Assembly: GCA_036186865.1 (NCBI GenBank)
Contig: AP025046.1
Location: 32,436,906-32,500,905 of the forward strand
Source of the DNA: Eustoma russellianum
Taxonomy: Eukaryota; Streptophyta; Magnoliopsida; Gentianales; Gentianaceae
Reading direction: 5' to 3'
Length of the DNA: 64,000 bases
A program made the position numbers and the translations under genes. This document shows, in pieces, positions 10,900 through 23,485 of the stretch. Each line of letters starts with the position of its first letter. Positions within the stretch are counted from its first letter, which is position 1. The notes under the pieces are model-generated. The model was not told the DNA's origin and did no database searches. It saw only the letters and a program-made list of their open reading frames with translations.

Positions 10900-13800
10900 T
10901 GTAGAGAAAATGGGGTTTGAGTGATTTCAAAATAAGTGATTTAAATGCATGACTATACAAACGTGCATGATATATACATGTATGCATGATACGTTGCTTA
11001 CAACTTGCCTTATTTAGCTTATATATTATGTTGCCGTACTAATGAACCATGAAGCGTTAAAGCTTACATCATATGGCAAACATTTGTTGTGTTTATACTA
11101 TTTTCAGGTGCCATCATTAATGAACTAACTAGTTCGTTAAGCGAAGTACTTAGTTTAATAAACTAAGTAGTTCATTAAGGAAGCCACATTTGGAAAAGGC
11201 ACAAAGGCAACAAGGCTAAGGAAGGAAAGTTTTATCCTCCTCCCCTCTTTAATGATACACGCCTATATACACATATATTACATATATTTTCAGATTTTTT
11301 TGAAAAAGGCACATACACATGTATTCCAACGTACTACCGACACTTATATATTTTACGTATGTACGTTAACGTCACACCACTATACTTAACTCATATTTAT
11401 GAGTATATTCAGGTCTTATATCATATGATATAAATATGGTAATGACAAATTAAATAGGACACGATAAAAGGTTCTAAACCGAAATTTGTCGTATCGGGCG
11501 AATACCGAAACTTCGCCAACGTGTCACGTACCTGCCATAAATAAATGGCCAGCCCCTATACATCAAAATTTGATGAAAATTTCGTGCACATCACTGAATA
11601 TTCAGCCAAAAATACTTTCTATGTTGGCACACACAAATTACTCCACATTAAGGCCAAAATGTGAAGATTCCAAGTTTAATTTTTGTCACATGTAAATGGT
11701 ACCACTTTAGACCAGCTAAGTGCTGAGATTTAAAGTATATATTATATATATTATGTATAACATAATATATATAACATGTGCAAAAGTTGGAATTTAAATT
11801 AGAGAAAAATCGGGTAATCGATAAATATCGAAAATTCGGTTTTCTACGCACACAACACATGGAACGTTTTTGGTACATCATGTGACACGTATCTAGACAC
11901 TTTTTACATATATATACATCTTAAAGTGTTCTAGAAAATTAAATTAAGGGCTGATTGGAATATAACATGTGTGTATAATTAAATGTGCATTGTTTTACAA
12001 AGTTAGCAAAAAAAATTTCAGCACCATACACAATCATTTCCAACGCCACCTACAGCTGAGATGGAGCTTATTTGGAGCCTTCTTGGCACATTGATTGGTC
12101 AAGGATCAATCATAAAATGTTGGTAAATTGAAGAGAGAAGCTACAAATGGTAAGCATTCAAAATTTATCTCTCTTATATCACATGCTGAAAATTTCAGCA
12201 TGGTAACCTTAGGTGGTCGAAATTTTGTCTTCAAAGTGATATATTCTATCATCTTTTATTGTGTGATTGATTGGAAGAAGAAATGGAAAGGTTTTGAATA
12301 TTATTTAAATTAATAAAGTGTGATATTTTACATATCACACATGCTGAAAATTTTTCAACATGTGTGAAGACATGGTGGCCGAATTTGTGAGCTTGAGAGT
12401 GTCCAAGTTCATATCTTATGTGATAGTAATACTTACCATAAATTGTTGATTCATTTTTATAAAGAAAAATCAAAGTAAATTGGGTATTATTTTGAATAAA
12501 ATTGAATGATGCACATGCTGAAAATTCAGCATGGCAATGAGACATAATGGCCGAATTTTATCCTAGTTTGGAAGGATTTGTTGTCTTGCAATTTATGTGA
12601 TATATCTTATGATTTATGGAAGTAATTTTGTGATGATTTTGGCACATGTTTAAGTGTAATTCTCAGATTTTTTCCAAGTCATCAATGATGACAACATTCA
12701 TCCAATGAGAAGGTGCCAAGTAAGCGAAGACTAAATGATCATCCAATAAGAAGATGCCAAGTAAGCAAGACATTGTCACAATGATGTCTTACACCCTCTC
12801 AAGGACATAAAAGATAATTTTCAAGAGGAGGAGACACTACACAAGGGACTGCCATGACTCATTAAAAGGAAAGAGAAGAGAGCAAACAAAACAAGGCAAC
12901 AAGCATTGCAAAATCAATGTGATCAAAAGCCTAGTTCTTCTTCTTCTACATTCTTTCTTTCTTTCTTCTTCTTGTAAAAGCCTATTTTTTCATATCTTTC
13001 AATCTTGAATAGGCTTAAGATAAACCACCATTCATATATCTTTGTAAAAGATTGATCAAGGTGTGATCAATCTTCATTCTAGCAAGGTGGTGGGTGTTCG
13101 TGCGAATTGTACTTGTCATACAAGGTTTGTAAAGGGTTGGAGTTAAAGGTGTAACTCTATCAACCCTGCGGTAAGGTGTACTGCGTGTGTGTGATTAGTG
13201 TGAACCAAGGAAGGTGTTCCTTGAAGACTGGAGTAGGTTTTATAACCGAACCAGTGTAAAAATCTTGGTGCCATTTACTTTCTGCATTTACCTTTCAGTT
13301 ACTGCACTGTTTACCCTTCTTGTTTGCATCCGTAAAAATAGCAAACGTTTTTCAAAAATTACGAAAATTTCCAAAAAAACTTACACGTTCTAGGGTTAAT
13401 TTGGAACAAGTTTCAACCCTTTTGGATAAGTATAAGTCAATCAAACATCAAAAGTTCTGAGACTAGTGCAGTCTGATTTTCAGACTTGCAAAGTTTGAGA
13501 CTTTGATTGTAGTTGACCTACTTCCCAAAAGAATTTTTAAAAACTGTTTCAACCCATTTAAATATAGTATATAAGGATTTATTGGTTAAATTTTCAGAGC
13601 ATTTGGACGTTCACACAAATAGGAATTAATTTTTCAAAACCATCTACCGTTTCTGGCAGATTCACACAATCTGAGTACCAACGGTATTTGAAGGGGTTAA
13701 AGGTTGAATTTTAATTTGAAATTTTTAGGGGACCCTCATAACATCTGAGGCTAAATTCTCTAAAATGTTCATAATTTTTTGAGACTTCTAACCTGGTTTC

Positions 13801-13940
13801 AAAAACATTTTAAAACTGGTCCTGAAAACAGAATCTGTTTTCAGAACTTGAATTGTTCAAGTTTAAAGAAATTTTAAAAACCACAATTTCCGCACCACCT
13901 ATTCAACCCCCCCTTCTAGTGGTTCCTTGCAGATCCTACA
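10900..13940 (+). repeat. Element B 3' LTR
   Basis: A 3041-base LTR with the same boundaries as the 5' copy, starting TGTAGAGAAAATGGGG and ending GCAGATCCTACA, followed by the TSD TGATA. It is co-linear with 5684-8711 throughout. Confidence 0.92.
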
Positions 13941-13945
13941 TGATA

Positions 13946-15893
13946 ATCATTGTAGGATGGCCGAGATTTATGATGTGTATAAGGCATGTGAATTTGTTTC
14001 TTATATGGTGCTATATAAGTGTGTTTGTAGGCATTTCTATACGACTTATAAGAGTGTTGCCTATACTTAGGTTCATAATAAGTTGTATGCATTTTATTCG
14101 GTCTAGTTGCATTTGTATACATGTAGGCATAATTTCTAGGCTCTCTAGATGCAAAGTTTTGCCTAGATGTATGTTTATGCGTGTGTATATTGGTGGGTGT
14201 ATGTTGTATTTTTGCATTGATATAAGTAGAAGAAGGTGTAGAAGAAGATGTAGCAGGCAAAGTTGATTTTGTATTATATGAAAACTTTGTACTAGATGAG
14301 ACAAACTTAGTCTTTTTATTTACTTTTTCATTTTCTTCTTTATAGCCTAAGCCGGTTTTATCATTACCATACTTTTGTGATGGGATAACATATTTGCACC
14401 CGATTTAAATTGTTCCAACATTTTTTCTAAGTTAAGTTTAGACGACTTAAGTTGTGTTATTTCATGTTCACAACTTTCTAACTTAGACTTTAGCATCTTA
14501 TTTTCCGTTTTTATCTTATGTTCATCTTTCCTATATGATTCAATTTTATTCTCTAAAGAATCAAGAGTTAGTAGACTCTTGTTTAAGAGATTCTAGTTGA
14601 TCGGAAAATTCCAAGTTGAACGTCTTCAACTTGTCATTTTCTTCAACTAGTTTCTTTTTCTTTAGAGAGCCTCTTACAGTGAGCATGCATTCTTAGGAAT
14701 TTTCATACATTTCATCAAGTGTCATGTCACTATCAGAATCACTATCAGAAGAAGAACATACCTCGTTGGATACGAAGCAGACTTGAGCTTCCTCAGTTTC
14801 AGATTCTGAGTCGGATGAGTCGCTCCATGTGCTCACCTTCATTGCTCGTTTCCCTTTTCTTGTCTTAGACTCCTTTGTCTTTATCGTTTGAGCCTCCTTG
14901 TCCTTGGCTTGTTTATTATTGTTGTTGTTATTATTATTTTTCTTCGTGGGACAGTCGTATGAAATATGTCCTTTTTGACCGCATTCATAACACTTTAATT
15001 CTTTATTATACCATTTGTTTGTGTTATTCTTCCTAGGTTGAGAAGAAGAAGAAGAAGAATTACGTTGTCTATTCCTATTTGGACGTTTGAAATTTTTTTT
15101 AGTTTTCTAGCTATCAATATCAAGTCATCGTCTAATTCAGTATCACTATTACTATCATCGTTACTAGCATGTGTTTCGGTTGTTTTGAAAGCTATTGACT
15201 TACCGGATGACTTAGACGATTCAGACTTTCGTTGGTTTAATTTAACCTCGTAAACTTTAAGAGACCCGATCAATTCATCCATCTTAGTGATTGACTTTGT
15301 CACCTCGATTGCAGTCACCTTTGGATTCCATTCAGCACGGAGGCTTCGTAGCACCTTTTGAACCTTTTCACTGTTCGAAAATGACTTCCCTAAAGCTTCA
15401 AGGGCATTGAAAATATTAGTAATCCTCAAATCCATAGATGTTATGGATTCTTTTGGCAACATTTTGAAAGTCTCTAATTCAGTCATAAGCATGTTTATTT
15501 TTGACTCTTTAACACCACTAGTACCTTCATGCTTTAATACAAGTGATTTCCACATGTCGTGTGTGCTTGTGCAATTTGACACATATCCTGCTTCAGAAGT
15601 TGAAAGTCCATTTAAAAGTAATTGCATAGCTTTAGTATTAACGGAAATTTTCTTTTTATCATCCGATGACCATTCACTTTTATATTTTCAACCTCTTGAG
15701 TTACTTCACTAACTTGTACAACTTTCATTGGAATGTACGGCCCATCTTCAACTATAGACCATAAACCGATGTCTATAGCCATTAAGAATAGCCTCATTCT
15801 TAGTTTCCAATGAACAAAATTATTGCCGTCAAAAAGAGGAGGACGTTGTGTAGACATACCTTCCAACTCACCTGTGTGAGAAACAATAGCCAT
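13946..15893 (-). pseudogene. Element A gag and spacer
   Basis: The start codon at 15893 gives MAIVSHTGELEGMSTQRPPLFDG, followed by HWKLRMRLFLMAIDIGLWSIVEDGPYIP. A frame change near 15620-15660 leads into MQLLLNGLSTSEAGYVSNC, ALEALGKSFSNSEKVQKVLRS and EWNPKVTAIEVTKSITKMDE. A CCHC knuckle, CYECGQKGHISYDCP, is encoded around 14950-14995. The downstream 14300-14900 is coiled-coil-like and acidic, typical of Sirevirus gag. Element B interrupts the spacer at 13940/13946. Confidence 0.85.
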
Positions 15894-16001
15894 TGTCTAT
15901 ACCTTGGATTTGAGACACGCAGTATATAATGAATTGTTGTTTCTTGGCCTTGTATTGTTCGTATGATGTTGAATCTTGCTTCTTTTGAATGGTGTTGTCT
16001 G

Positions 16002-16013
16002 GCTCTGATACCA
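16002..16013 (-). other. Element A primer-binding site
   Basis: The minus strand reads TGGTATCAGAGC, complementary to initiator-Met tRNA, two bases inside the LTR edge at 16016. This fixes the polarity of A as minus. Confidence 0.9.
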
Positions 16014-16796
16014 AATGTTGGACCGTGCACCTACAATAAATACCACTAAAGGGGGTAAATAGTGGTTAGCGGAAATTACACTACAACCCTTTGTTAAAAT
16101 CCCCTTTGAAAACAGAATCTGAGACCACCTCAGATTCAGAACCCGTTTTTAAAAAATTCACAAATAATTACAAAAGTCCAAAAATTATGAAACTTCCCAT
16201 AATTGAACATCAATGAGTTAACAAGACTCTGTCCAAAAATCAGACAAAAATAAGATCTGTTGACCCTTCAAACAAATAAAAAGATTCAGATGGTCAATCT
16301 GGACAGAATTGGACAGAATGTTGCTGATTTTGCAAAACGTGTTTCTCTTTGAATACTCAACTAAAAATGTTGATCTTTATATCAAAACACTCCTTATGAT
16401 GTGTAGATGAAGTTTCCAAAAGGCCTTGACCTTAAAAAAGTCTTGAAAAATACACAATTTAAGTTTTCTCAAAACTGGTCAGATAGCAGCCAGATTGGAA
16501 CAGTTATCTTGCAAAGACTGAAAGACTAACTTTCTCTTGCTCAAATCAAGTGATTCTTGTTGCAAATGAAAGCTAACAGTCTAAAGTATAACTCCACCAA
16601 AAATCATGAATTTTGAAAATGTTTAGCTATTTTTTCAAATTATGAGAAATTGTGTGAAAACTGTAGTCAAAACGGATAGAAAACAGAAATAAAGAAACAA
16701 GAGAAGAACACCGAGGATTTATCCTGGTTCGGTCTACTTAAAAATGTCACACATGGTGTTATATGTGATTAAAAGTTGAAAAAGTTGAAAAAGTTG

Positions 16797-17026
16797 ACAT
16801 CGATCTCTCAGGTTGTTGCACATCGATCGATCTATGTACATAGATCTCTCACATCGATCGATCTATGTAAGGCAAAAAAGTTTAAGACCTTTCTATGAGA
16901 CATCGATCTCTAAACCTGAGACACATCGATCGATCGATATACATCGAACTCTCACGTCGATCGATCGATATGGTTCTGTGAGACATCGATCTCTGAAGCT
17001 GAGGCACTTCGATCGATCGATGTCTA
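16797..17026. repeat. ATCGATCG palindrome array (Sirevirus LTR, plus copy)
   Basis: Repeated ATCGATCGAT blocks alternate with GACATCGATCTCTCA-like blocks. The 15-mer ACATCGATCTCTCAG is at 16797-16811 and occurs identically in the gypsy I LTR at 46308-46322. Confidence 0.85.
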
Positions 17027-18320
17027 GAGTTTTTAGAAATATTTTTCTAAATTTGATAGAATGGTTGTTTTCGTTTGTACATGATTTATACATGTTCATT
17101 ATGTGATTATTATGTGTTTTTTGTGATTATTATTGTCTTGTGACTAACGTGCCTTGGAAGTTTCTACAACTTACCAAAAAGGGCAAAATTGGTATTTTGA
17201 GTTTTTGAAGGAACATCACATGATGGAAATGTTTCAAGGATATATTCTCATCCTGTTTATCATGACAAAGGTGGAATTGTGATTATTTCTGACCATCGGG
17301 AGCATTTCTGAAGTTTTCTCACACCATGGCTATTTTGGTCATTTTACCCCAAGGGTATTTTTGGTGTTTTCACTCAAGGAATAACTTGAGCATATTGTTA
17401 TCTTCATTCTGGAGCTGTGTTATGATTATTTTGAAGATAATATGGTGATCTTATATCTTATTCTCTCAACCGATGATTACTGACTATAGCTGGATATGTG
17501 ACGATTTGAGATGTCACATTCTATTTTTTCTTGAAGACTCTCTTATATATGTTATAGGAGAACATTTATCATCATTATTCAGAGATATTAAAGGTGTCAA
17601 AGGTGTGGAAATGATCTCAACATATAAGAAGAAATATTGGGGAATTTCGGTGTTACACGTTGACATAATCTTGTCAATTGTTATCTATTTATTTTTTCTT
17701 CAAAAATCTGAGTTGCTACACATATATACATGTTTAAAAACGTGAGTTTGCAGTTGATAATGATACATTATTCATTTTATGAGTTGGAGACAAGTGGACC
17801 AACCAAAAAGGAGCTAGTTGGCAAAATTGCCAACTTGGACTTTACTAAAAATAGCCAACGGCTATATTTTTTTCTTGGGTATTTTCAGCAGATTTTTGGA
17901 AGTCAAATGGAGCTCTCACATGCCCTATTATTGTGCTTGAAGTTGGGGATAATTTGGTGGTATTATCCTTTCTTATTTTATTAAGAAAAAATCAAAGTTT
18001 TTCTTGGAAAATCCTAAGTAGCCAACGGCTACTACATTCAAATGGAGCTAAATTTTGACTTTGAAATGGTAATTGTCCACATGTCTATTCTTGTACCAAG
18101 AAGTTGAGGGAATTATCTCTATATTGCTAAGGATAAATCAAACAAATTCCAAGTCATTTTTGGAGCTTATCATTTCGGCCAAAGTGACATCCTAGGTGGA
18201 CCAATCATTGTGTTTTATTTTGCCAAGTGTACAAAGCCAACCAATGATGAGAAGACATTTGGAATTGATGATGAAGATGGTGACACATGTGCATTCTTAT
18301 CTTCAAGGGTCAAATCACAC

Positions 18321-18329
18321 TATAAATAG
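18321..18329 (+). promoter_or_regulatory. TATA box of the inverted Sirevirus LTR
   Basis: TATAAATAG lies about 1.1 kb from the LTR end and is followed by a CT-rich leader (18390-18420). It matches the plant TATA consensus, and the equivalent site exists in the minus-strand copy. Confidence 0.6.
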
Positions 18330-21108
18330 AGGCAATGATGAAGAAGATGAAACATACTTGAAGCTCACAAGCATTTGTTGAATTGTCTAGCTTTCATCTT
18401 CATCTTCTTCTTGTTGTTGTTTTATTCATTGTAGCAAAGGTGTTCTTGTTGTATTGTGGTGAGCTACAAGTCTCTTGAACTTCATTTGTAAGATTGATTA
18501 GCCATCTTAATAAGGCTACATCAATAGGTTGTAGTGGTGTTGCAACCAAGTGTTACTTAGAAGGTGAGTATCCAAGTCTTGAGTAGGGTTGGTGTATAAC
18601 CCAAGGATCAAGCTTGGCTCTTGTTGTAAGGTATTCATTTCATAGTGAAATCCAAGAAAAGGTGTTCTTTGAGACTGGAGTAGGTCACATTGACCAAACC
18701 AGGATAAATCTTCGGTGTTCTTCTCTTGTTTCTTTTCTTTTTCTTTTTCTGCCCGTTTTGACTGCAGTTTTCACACAACTTCTCACAATTTGAAAAAATA
18801 GCTAAATATTTTCAAAATTCATGATTTTTGGTGGATTTATACTTCAGACTATTAGATTTTATTTTCAACAATAATCACTTGATTTGAGCAAGGGAAAGTT
18901 AGTTTTTCAGTCTTTGCAAGATAACTGCTCCAATCTGGCTGCAATCTGACCAGTTTTGAGAAAACTTAAATTCTGTATTTTTCAGGAATTGTTTAAGGTC
19001 AGGGTCTTTTGTAAACTTAATCTACACATCCTAAGGAGTGTTTTGATATAAAGAACCTTTTTGGTTGAGTATTCAAAGAGAAACACGTTTGGCAAAATCA
19101 GCACTATTCTGTCCAATTCTGTCCAGATTGACCATCTGAATCTTTTTATTTGTTTGAAGGGCCAAACGATCTTATTTTTGTCTGTTTTCTAGATAGAGTC
19201 TTGTTAACTCATTGTCGTTAAATTTTGGAAAGTTTCATAATTATTGGATTTGTGTACAATTATTTATGAATTTTTGAAAAAGGGTTCTGAATCTGAGGTG
19301 GTCTCAGATTCTGTTTTCAAAGGAGATTTTAACAAAGGATTGTAGTGTAATTTTCGCTAATCACCATTCACCCCCCCTCTAGTGGTGTTTATTGCCGGTG
19401 TACGGTCCAACAAATGTGACCTACTCCAGTCCCAAGGAACACATTTCCTTGGATTTTACTATGAAATGAACACCTTACAACAAGAGCCAAGCTTGATCCT
19501 TAGGTTATACAACAACCCTACTCAAGACTTGGATAATCACCTTCTAAGCAACACTTAGTTGCAGCTCCTCTAACACCTATTGATGTAGCCTTATAAATAT
19601 GGCTAATCAATCTTACAAATGAAGCTCAAGAGGCTTGTAGCTCATCACAATACAACAAGAACACCTTTGCTAGAATGATTAAAACAACAACAACAAGAAG
19701 ATGAAGATGAAAGCTAGACAATTCAACAAATTCTTGTGAGCTTCAAGTGTGTTTCATCTTCTTCACCATTGCCTCTATTTATAGTGTGATTTGAGCCTTG
19801 AAGATAAGAATGCACATGTGTCACCATCTTCATCATCAATTCCAAATGTCTTCTCATCATTGGCTGGCCTTTGTACACTTGGCAAAATAAAACACAATGA
19901 TTGGTTCCACCTAGGATGTCATCTTGGCCAAAAATTTCAACTAAAAAGTGACTTGGAATTGCCTTGAATTATCCTTAGCAAGAATAGACAATAAGGAGAA
20001 GATAATGCCTCAACTCCTTGGCATAAACATAGGACATGTGAATTGTTGAACATTTTCAACAAAATTCAGCTCAAAATTTGAATGTAGTAGCCGTTGGCTA
20101 CTTACATTTTTCCAACAAATATATTTTGCTTTTTCTTAATAAAATAAGAAAGGATAATACCACCAAATTATCCCCAACTTCAAGCACAATAAAAGGGCAT
20201 GTGAGAGCTCCATTTGACTTCTAAAAATTCTGCTGAAATACCCAAGAAAAGTCTATAGCCGTTGGGGTATATTTTGAAATTTCCAAGTTGGAAATTTTGC
20301 CAACTAGCTCCTTTTTGGGTTGGTCCACTTGCTCTCCACTCATAAAATAAATACCACATCATGTCCATCTGTATTAAACACAGTTTTTGGACATACCAAT
20401 ATGTGTAGCAACTCAAATTTTTGAAGAATAAATAAGTAGATAACAATTGACAAGATTATGTCAACGTGTAACTCCGAAATTCTCCAATATGTCTTCTTAT
20501 ATGTCAAGAACATTTTCACACCTTGAACCTTTGATATCTCTGAATAATGATGATTAAATGTGCTCTTATAACATATATAAGAGGGACTTCGAGAAAAAAA
20601 AGAATGTGACATCTCAAATTGTCACATATCCAGGGTATAGTCAATAATATCATTGGTTGAGAGAATAAGATATAAGATCACCCAATATTATCTTCAAATA
20701 ATCACACATCTTCAGAATGAAGATAATAATATGCTCAAGAGATTCCTTGAGTGAAAATACCAAAAATACCCTCAGGGGTGTGAAATGACCCAAAATACCC
20801 CTGGTGTGAGAAAACTCCAGAAATGACCCCGATGGTCAGAAATAATCACAATTCCACCTTTGTCATGATAAATAGGATGAGAATACATCCTTGAACATTT
20901 TCATCATGTGATGTTCCTACAAAACTCAAAATACCAATTTTGCCCATTTTGGTAAGTTGTAGAAACTTCCAAGGCATGTTAGTCATAAGACCAATAATAA
21001 TCACCAAAAACACATAATAATCACATAATGAACATGTATAAATCATATACAAATGAAAACAATCGCTTTTAACACATTTTTAGAAAAATATTCCTAAAAA
21101 CCCTAGAC

Positions 21109-21366
21109 ATCGATCGATCAAAAGTGCCTCAGCTTCAGAGATCGATGTCTCACAGAAAGTTTCAAAGTTTGCCCTCTGACCTACATCGATCGATCGAAGT
21201 GAGGGTTCGACGTACATCGATCGATCGATGTGTCTCAGGTTTAGAGATCGATTGGTCTCACAGGAAATGTCTATTAAACTATTCTGCCTTACAATAGATC
21301 GATCGATGTCAGAGTTCTATGTACATAGATCGATCGATGTGCAACAACCTGAGAGATCGATGTCAA
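21109..21366. repeat. ATCGATCG palindrome array (element A LTR)
   Basis: Several ATCGATCGAT blocks lie here, including the exact 18-base palindrome ACATCGATCGATCGATGT at 21214-21231, shared with elements C and I. Confidence 0.85.
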
Positions 21367-21468
21367 CTTTTTTAACTTTTAATCACATATAAGACCATGT
21401 GTGACATTTTTAAGTATTCACACTTAAAATCATGACTTTGAAAATTATTCCAAACATATTTCTCAACA

Positions 21469-22334
21469 GACACCATGTCCCAGTCTAGGTCGTTACGTCT
21501 ATAGCACCAAATATATGCTTTTGACCCTGTCCCAGACTAGGTCGTTACGCTCAGGCCCAAAATGCATACAGAAGCCCTATCACATACGAGGGGTAGTTGC
21601 ATCTCAGCGTCTCAAAATAGGAATCAATCCGGCTCTAACAATATATTTCAAGTTGTAGGTGTGAATTTCAAATATGAATACCAAATTTTTGAAAATTATT
21701 TTTCCGAGAACAAAAGTTAGGTAAAATTACCAAAAGACCCCAAATCAAGCATTCAAAATAAACAGTCCAAAAGACCCCCGAAAAACCCAAATTTTTATAA
21801 CACCCCAATTGGCACATCTTACATATTTATACATCTTATAAAATCAATTTCAGTCAACCATGACAACCCCCTGTCCAACAATATGTTGAATCAAAAGAAG
21901 ATAGCGGGGAATAAACAATTCACATACATTTATATCCATTATTATATTCAAGATTGTATCACCACACATATACTCAGCATTTGAATTTCCAAATGTATGT
22001 CATCTCAGGAGAAACAAAATACCACATCGATTACAAATAAATGATCCCAGCATTTGATGTATAGATTTGAAAAGGAAGAAAGCAATTTTATCACTCCTAT
22101 TCACGCACACTACATGATATATAAAAATATTTATAAATGTAGATATAGTATACACTCCATGTATGTATATGTATATGTTTGTCATGCATACACCTCACAC
22201 ACACGCACGCAAAGAAAAAGCCATTCGGCCATTGGCCACAAAACATTCATATATATTTAACACACATATCACATATACAATATGAATTAATCCAACGATA
22301 CAAACAATTATACGAATACATGATCTGAAGTTAA
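21469..22334 (-). mobile_element. Element E: Tekay-like gypsy LTR fragment, part 1
   Basis: Non-coding sequence that resumes at 27824 after element D. Together the pieces are collinear with the J LTR around 53000-54100; for example GCATGATCTGAAGTT here matches GCATGATCCGAAGTT in J. Two copies of GTCCCAG(T/A)CTAGGTCGTTACG lie 52 bases apart (21477 and 21529). Element A interrupts its left side. Confidence 0.6.
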
Positions 22335-22554
22335 TGAAACGATTTAAGAAATAATTTGTTTTTCTTTTCATTGATATTTCGATTATACAATTGAGTCCTA
22401 TTTATGCTTGTGTATAAGCTCCTATACAAGGTAACAAATCACCTATATAATTTCCTAATCAATCAACATAAATGACCTAAATCATTCATCAATTAAATGG
22501 TCTAACTATGGTAAGATTTGACCGTATTATCTTTGGTAAGTGAATATTCTAACA
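22335..22554 (-). repeat. Element D 3' LTR
   Basis: 220 bases. The minus strand starts TGTTAGAATATTCACTTACC and ends CGTTTCA. The adjoining minus-strand polypurine tract (CTTGAGAGGAG, 22555-22567) lies just inside. Confidence 0.9.
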
Positions 22555-22632
22555 CTCCTCTCAAGTTGAACAGTATGATCTCTAATGTTCAACTTGTACA
22601 ATGTTTCTGAGAAGACTCGTCCATTGACTGCT

Positions 22633-23216
22633 TTAGTGAGTATGTCTGCAAGTTGGTCCTCTGACCGGACAAATGGTTAAAACAATAACACCACTATCGA
22701 GCTTTTCCTTGATGAAATGTCGATCTACCTCGATGTGCTTGGTTCGGTCATGTTGGACCGGATTCTCTGAAATGCTGATTGATGCCTGTTTGTTATCACA
22801 ATTCAAACGTGTTGGTCCCTTCATCAGTAGACCAAGTTCCATCATGAGCTTTCATAGCCACAATATTTCAGTGATTTGTCTCTCACAATCCTCGAAACTT
22901 TGCTTCGGCACTGGAAAGTGCAACTACTGAGTGCTTCTTACTCCACCATGTCATTAGATTTCCTCCAACCATTGTGAAATAGCTGACGTTTAGAGCGTCT
23001 GTCTAAACACATTTCTGGCCCACAATCTGCATCTGTATATGTCTCAATGTCGAGATGACCATGATTTTGGAACAGAATACCTCTTCCGGGTGTTGCCTTT
23101 GAGATATCATAAAATCCTGATGAACACTGCTTCATGGTGTTGTTTCTGAGGGACCTATGCATAAATTGACTCACAACACCAACTGCATAGGCAATGTCGG
23201 ACGGAGTGTGGGCCAA
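22633..23216 (-). pseudogene. Element D RNase H
   Basis: RNase H removes the RNA strand during reverse transcription. Recognisable pieces are HTPSDIAYAVGVVSQFMH (end of RT), FQNHGHLDIETYTDADCG (catalytic aspartate region) and LNCDNKQASISISENPVQHDRTKHIEVDRHFIKEKL (C-terminal half). The two open segments, 22938-23216 and 22633-22845, are in different frames with decayed sequence between, so the domain is not translatable as one protein. Confidence 0.85.
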
Positions 23217-23485
23217 AGCAGATCAGTTTTCCAACCAATTCTGATATTGTTCTCATTCCACTAGCTGAGCACCCTGAATTATCTCCTAACTTTGATTCTG
23301 GTCATGGGAGTATCAACAGGTTTTTGTATCCAGTAGTCCCACTTCAGCTAGCAGGTCCAAGCTATACTTGCGTTGCGAAATGTAAATGCCCTTTTGATGA
23401 CATTAACACCTCAATTCCCAAGAAGTATTTCAGGCCTCCAAGATCCTTCATCTCGAACTGAGGTAAACAAATGGTTCCTGAGACG

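Larger units (their letters stand above)
5684..13940 (+). mobile_element. Element B: gag-only Sirevirus-type copia element
   Basis: A complete element has two LTRs (5684-8711 and 10900-13940), TG...CA ends and a perfect 5-bp TSD TGATA (5679-5683 and 13941-13945). The internal region is only about 2.2 kb and encodes a frameshifted gag plus spacer. Protease, integrase, RT and RNase H are all missing: sequence jumps from the WVPK-like end of the spacer to polypurine-tract repeats. It would depend on pol from a related Sirevirus. It is inserted in the gag-protease spacer of A. Confidence 0.92.
16735..19412 (+). repeat. Inverted, 5'-truncated copy of the element A LTR
   Basis: This plus-strand sequence is the reverse complement of the surrounding LTR: 18690-19412 mirrors 16016-16734, and 16735-18690 mirrors 19413-21416. 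It ends normally (GGTCCAACA) but lacks the first 52 bases of the LTR, starting at TACTTAAAAATGTCAC. I see no target duplication: the left flank ends CGGTC and the right continues AATGTGACC, exactly as in an uninterrupted LTR. The arms differ by roughly a tenth by eye, so it is a different family member rather than a fresh duplication. Confidence 0.75.
3309..21468 (-). mobile_element. Element A: Sirevirus-type Ty1/copia retrotransposon, interrupted
   Basis: A minus-strand copia element reads right to left: 5' LTR (21468 to 16016, interrupted), iMet-type PBS, gag (15893 to about 13946), then after the B insertion protease, integrase and RT (5683 to 3309). The gag (LFDGNNFVHWKLRMRLFLMAID) and the integrase region (LWHRRLGHIG, LLHLDLFGPSRT) resemble the Sirevirus/SIRE lineage. 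RT is cut after the AWYDRF motif by element K, so the end of RT, RNase H and the 3' LTR lie left of the window. Frameshifts separate several domains, so this copy is defective. Confidence 0.85.
16016..21468 (-). repeat. Element A 5' LTR, split by an inverted LTR copy
   Basis: On the minus strand the LTR starts TGTTGAGAAATATG (21468) and ends CACGGTCCAACA (16016). It is split at 16734/19413 by a plus-strand copy of the same LTR. The two pieces sum to about 2.8 kb. A TATA box (TATAAATAGA on the minus strand, 19774-19783) precedes the CT-rich leader. The segment at about 21109-21366 is an ATCGATCG palindrome array. Confidence 0.85.

Noticed and set aside
13853..14304. Overlapping open frames on both strands around the B/A junction
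   Set aside because: They cross the LTR edge of B into the tyrosine- and histidine-rich spacer of A and have no independent support.
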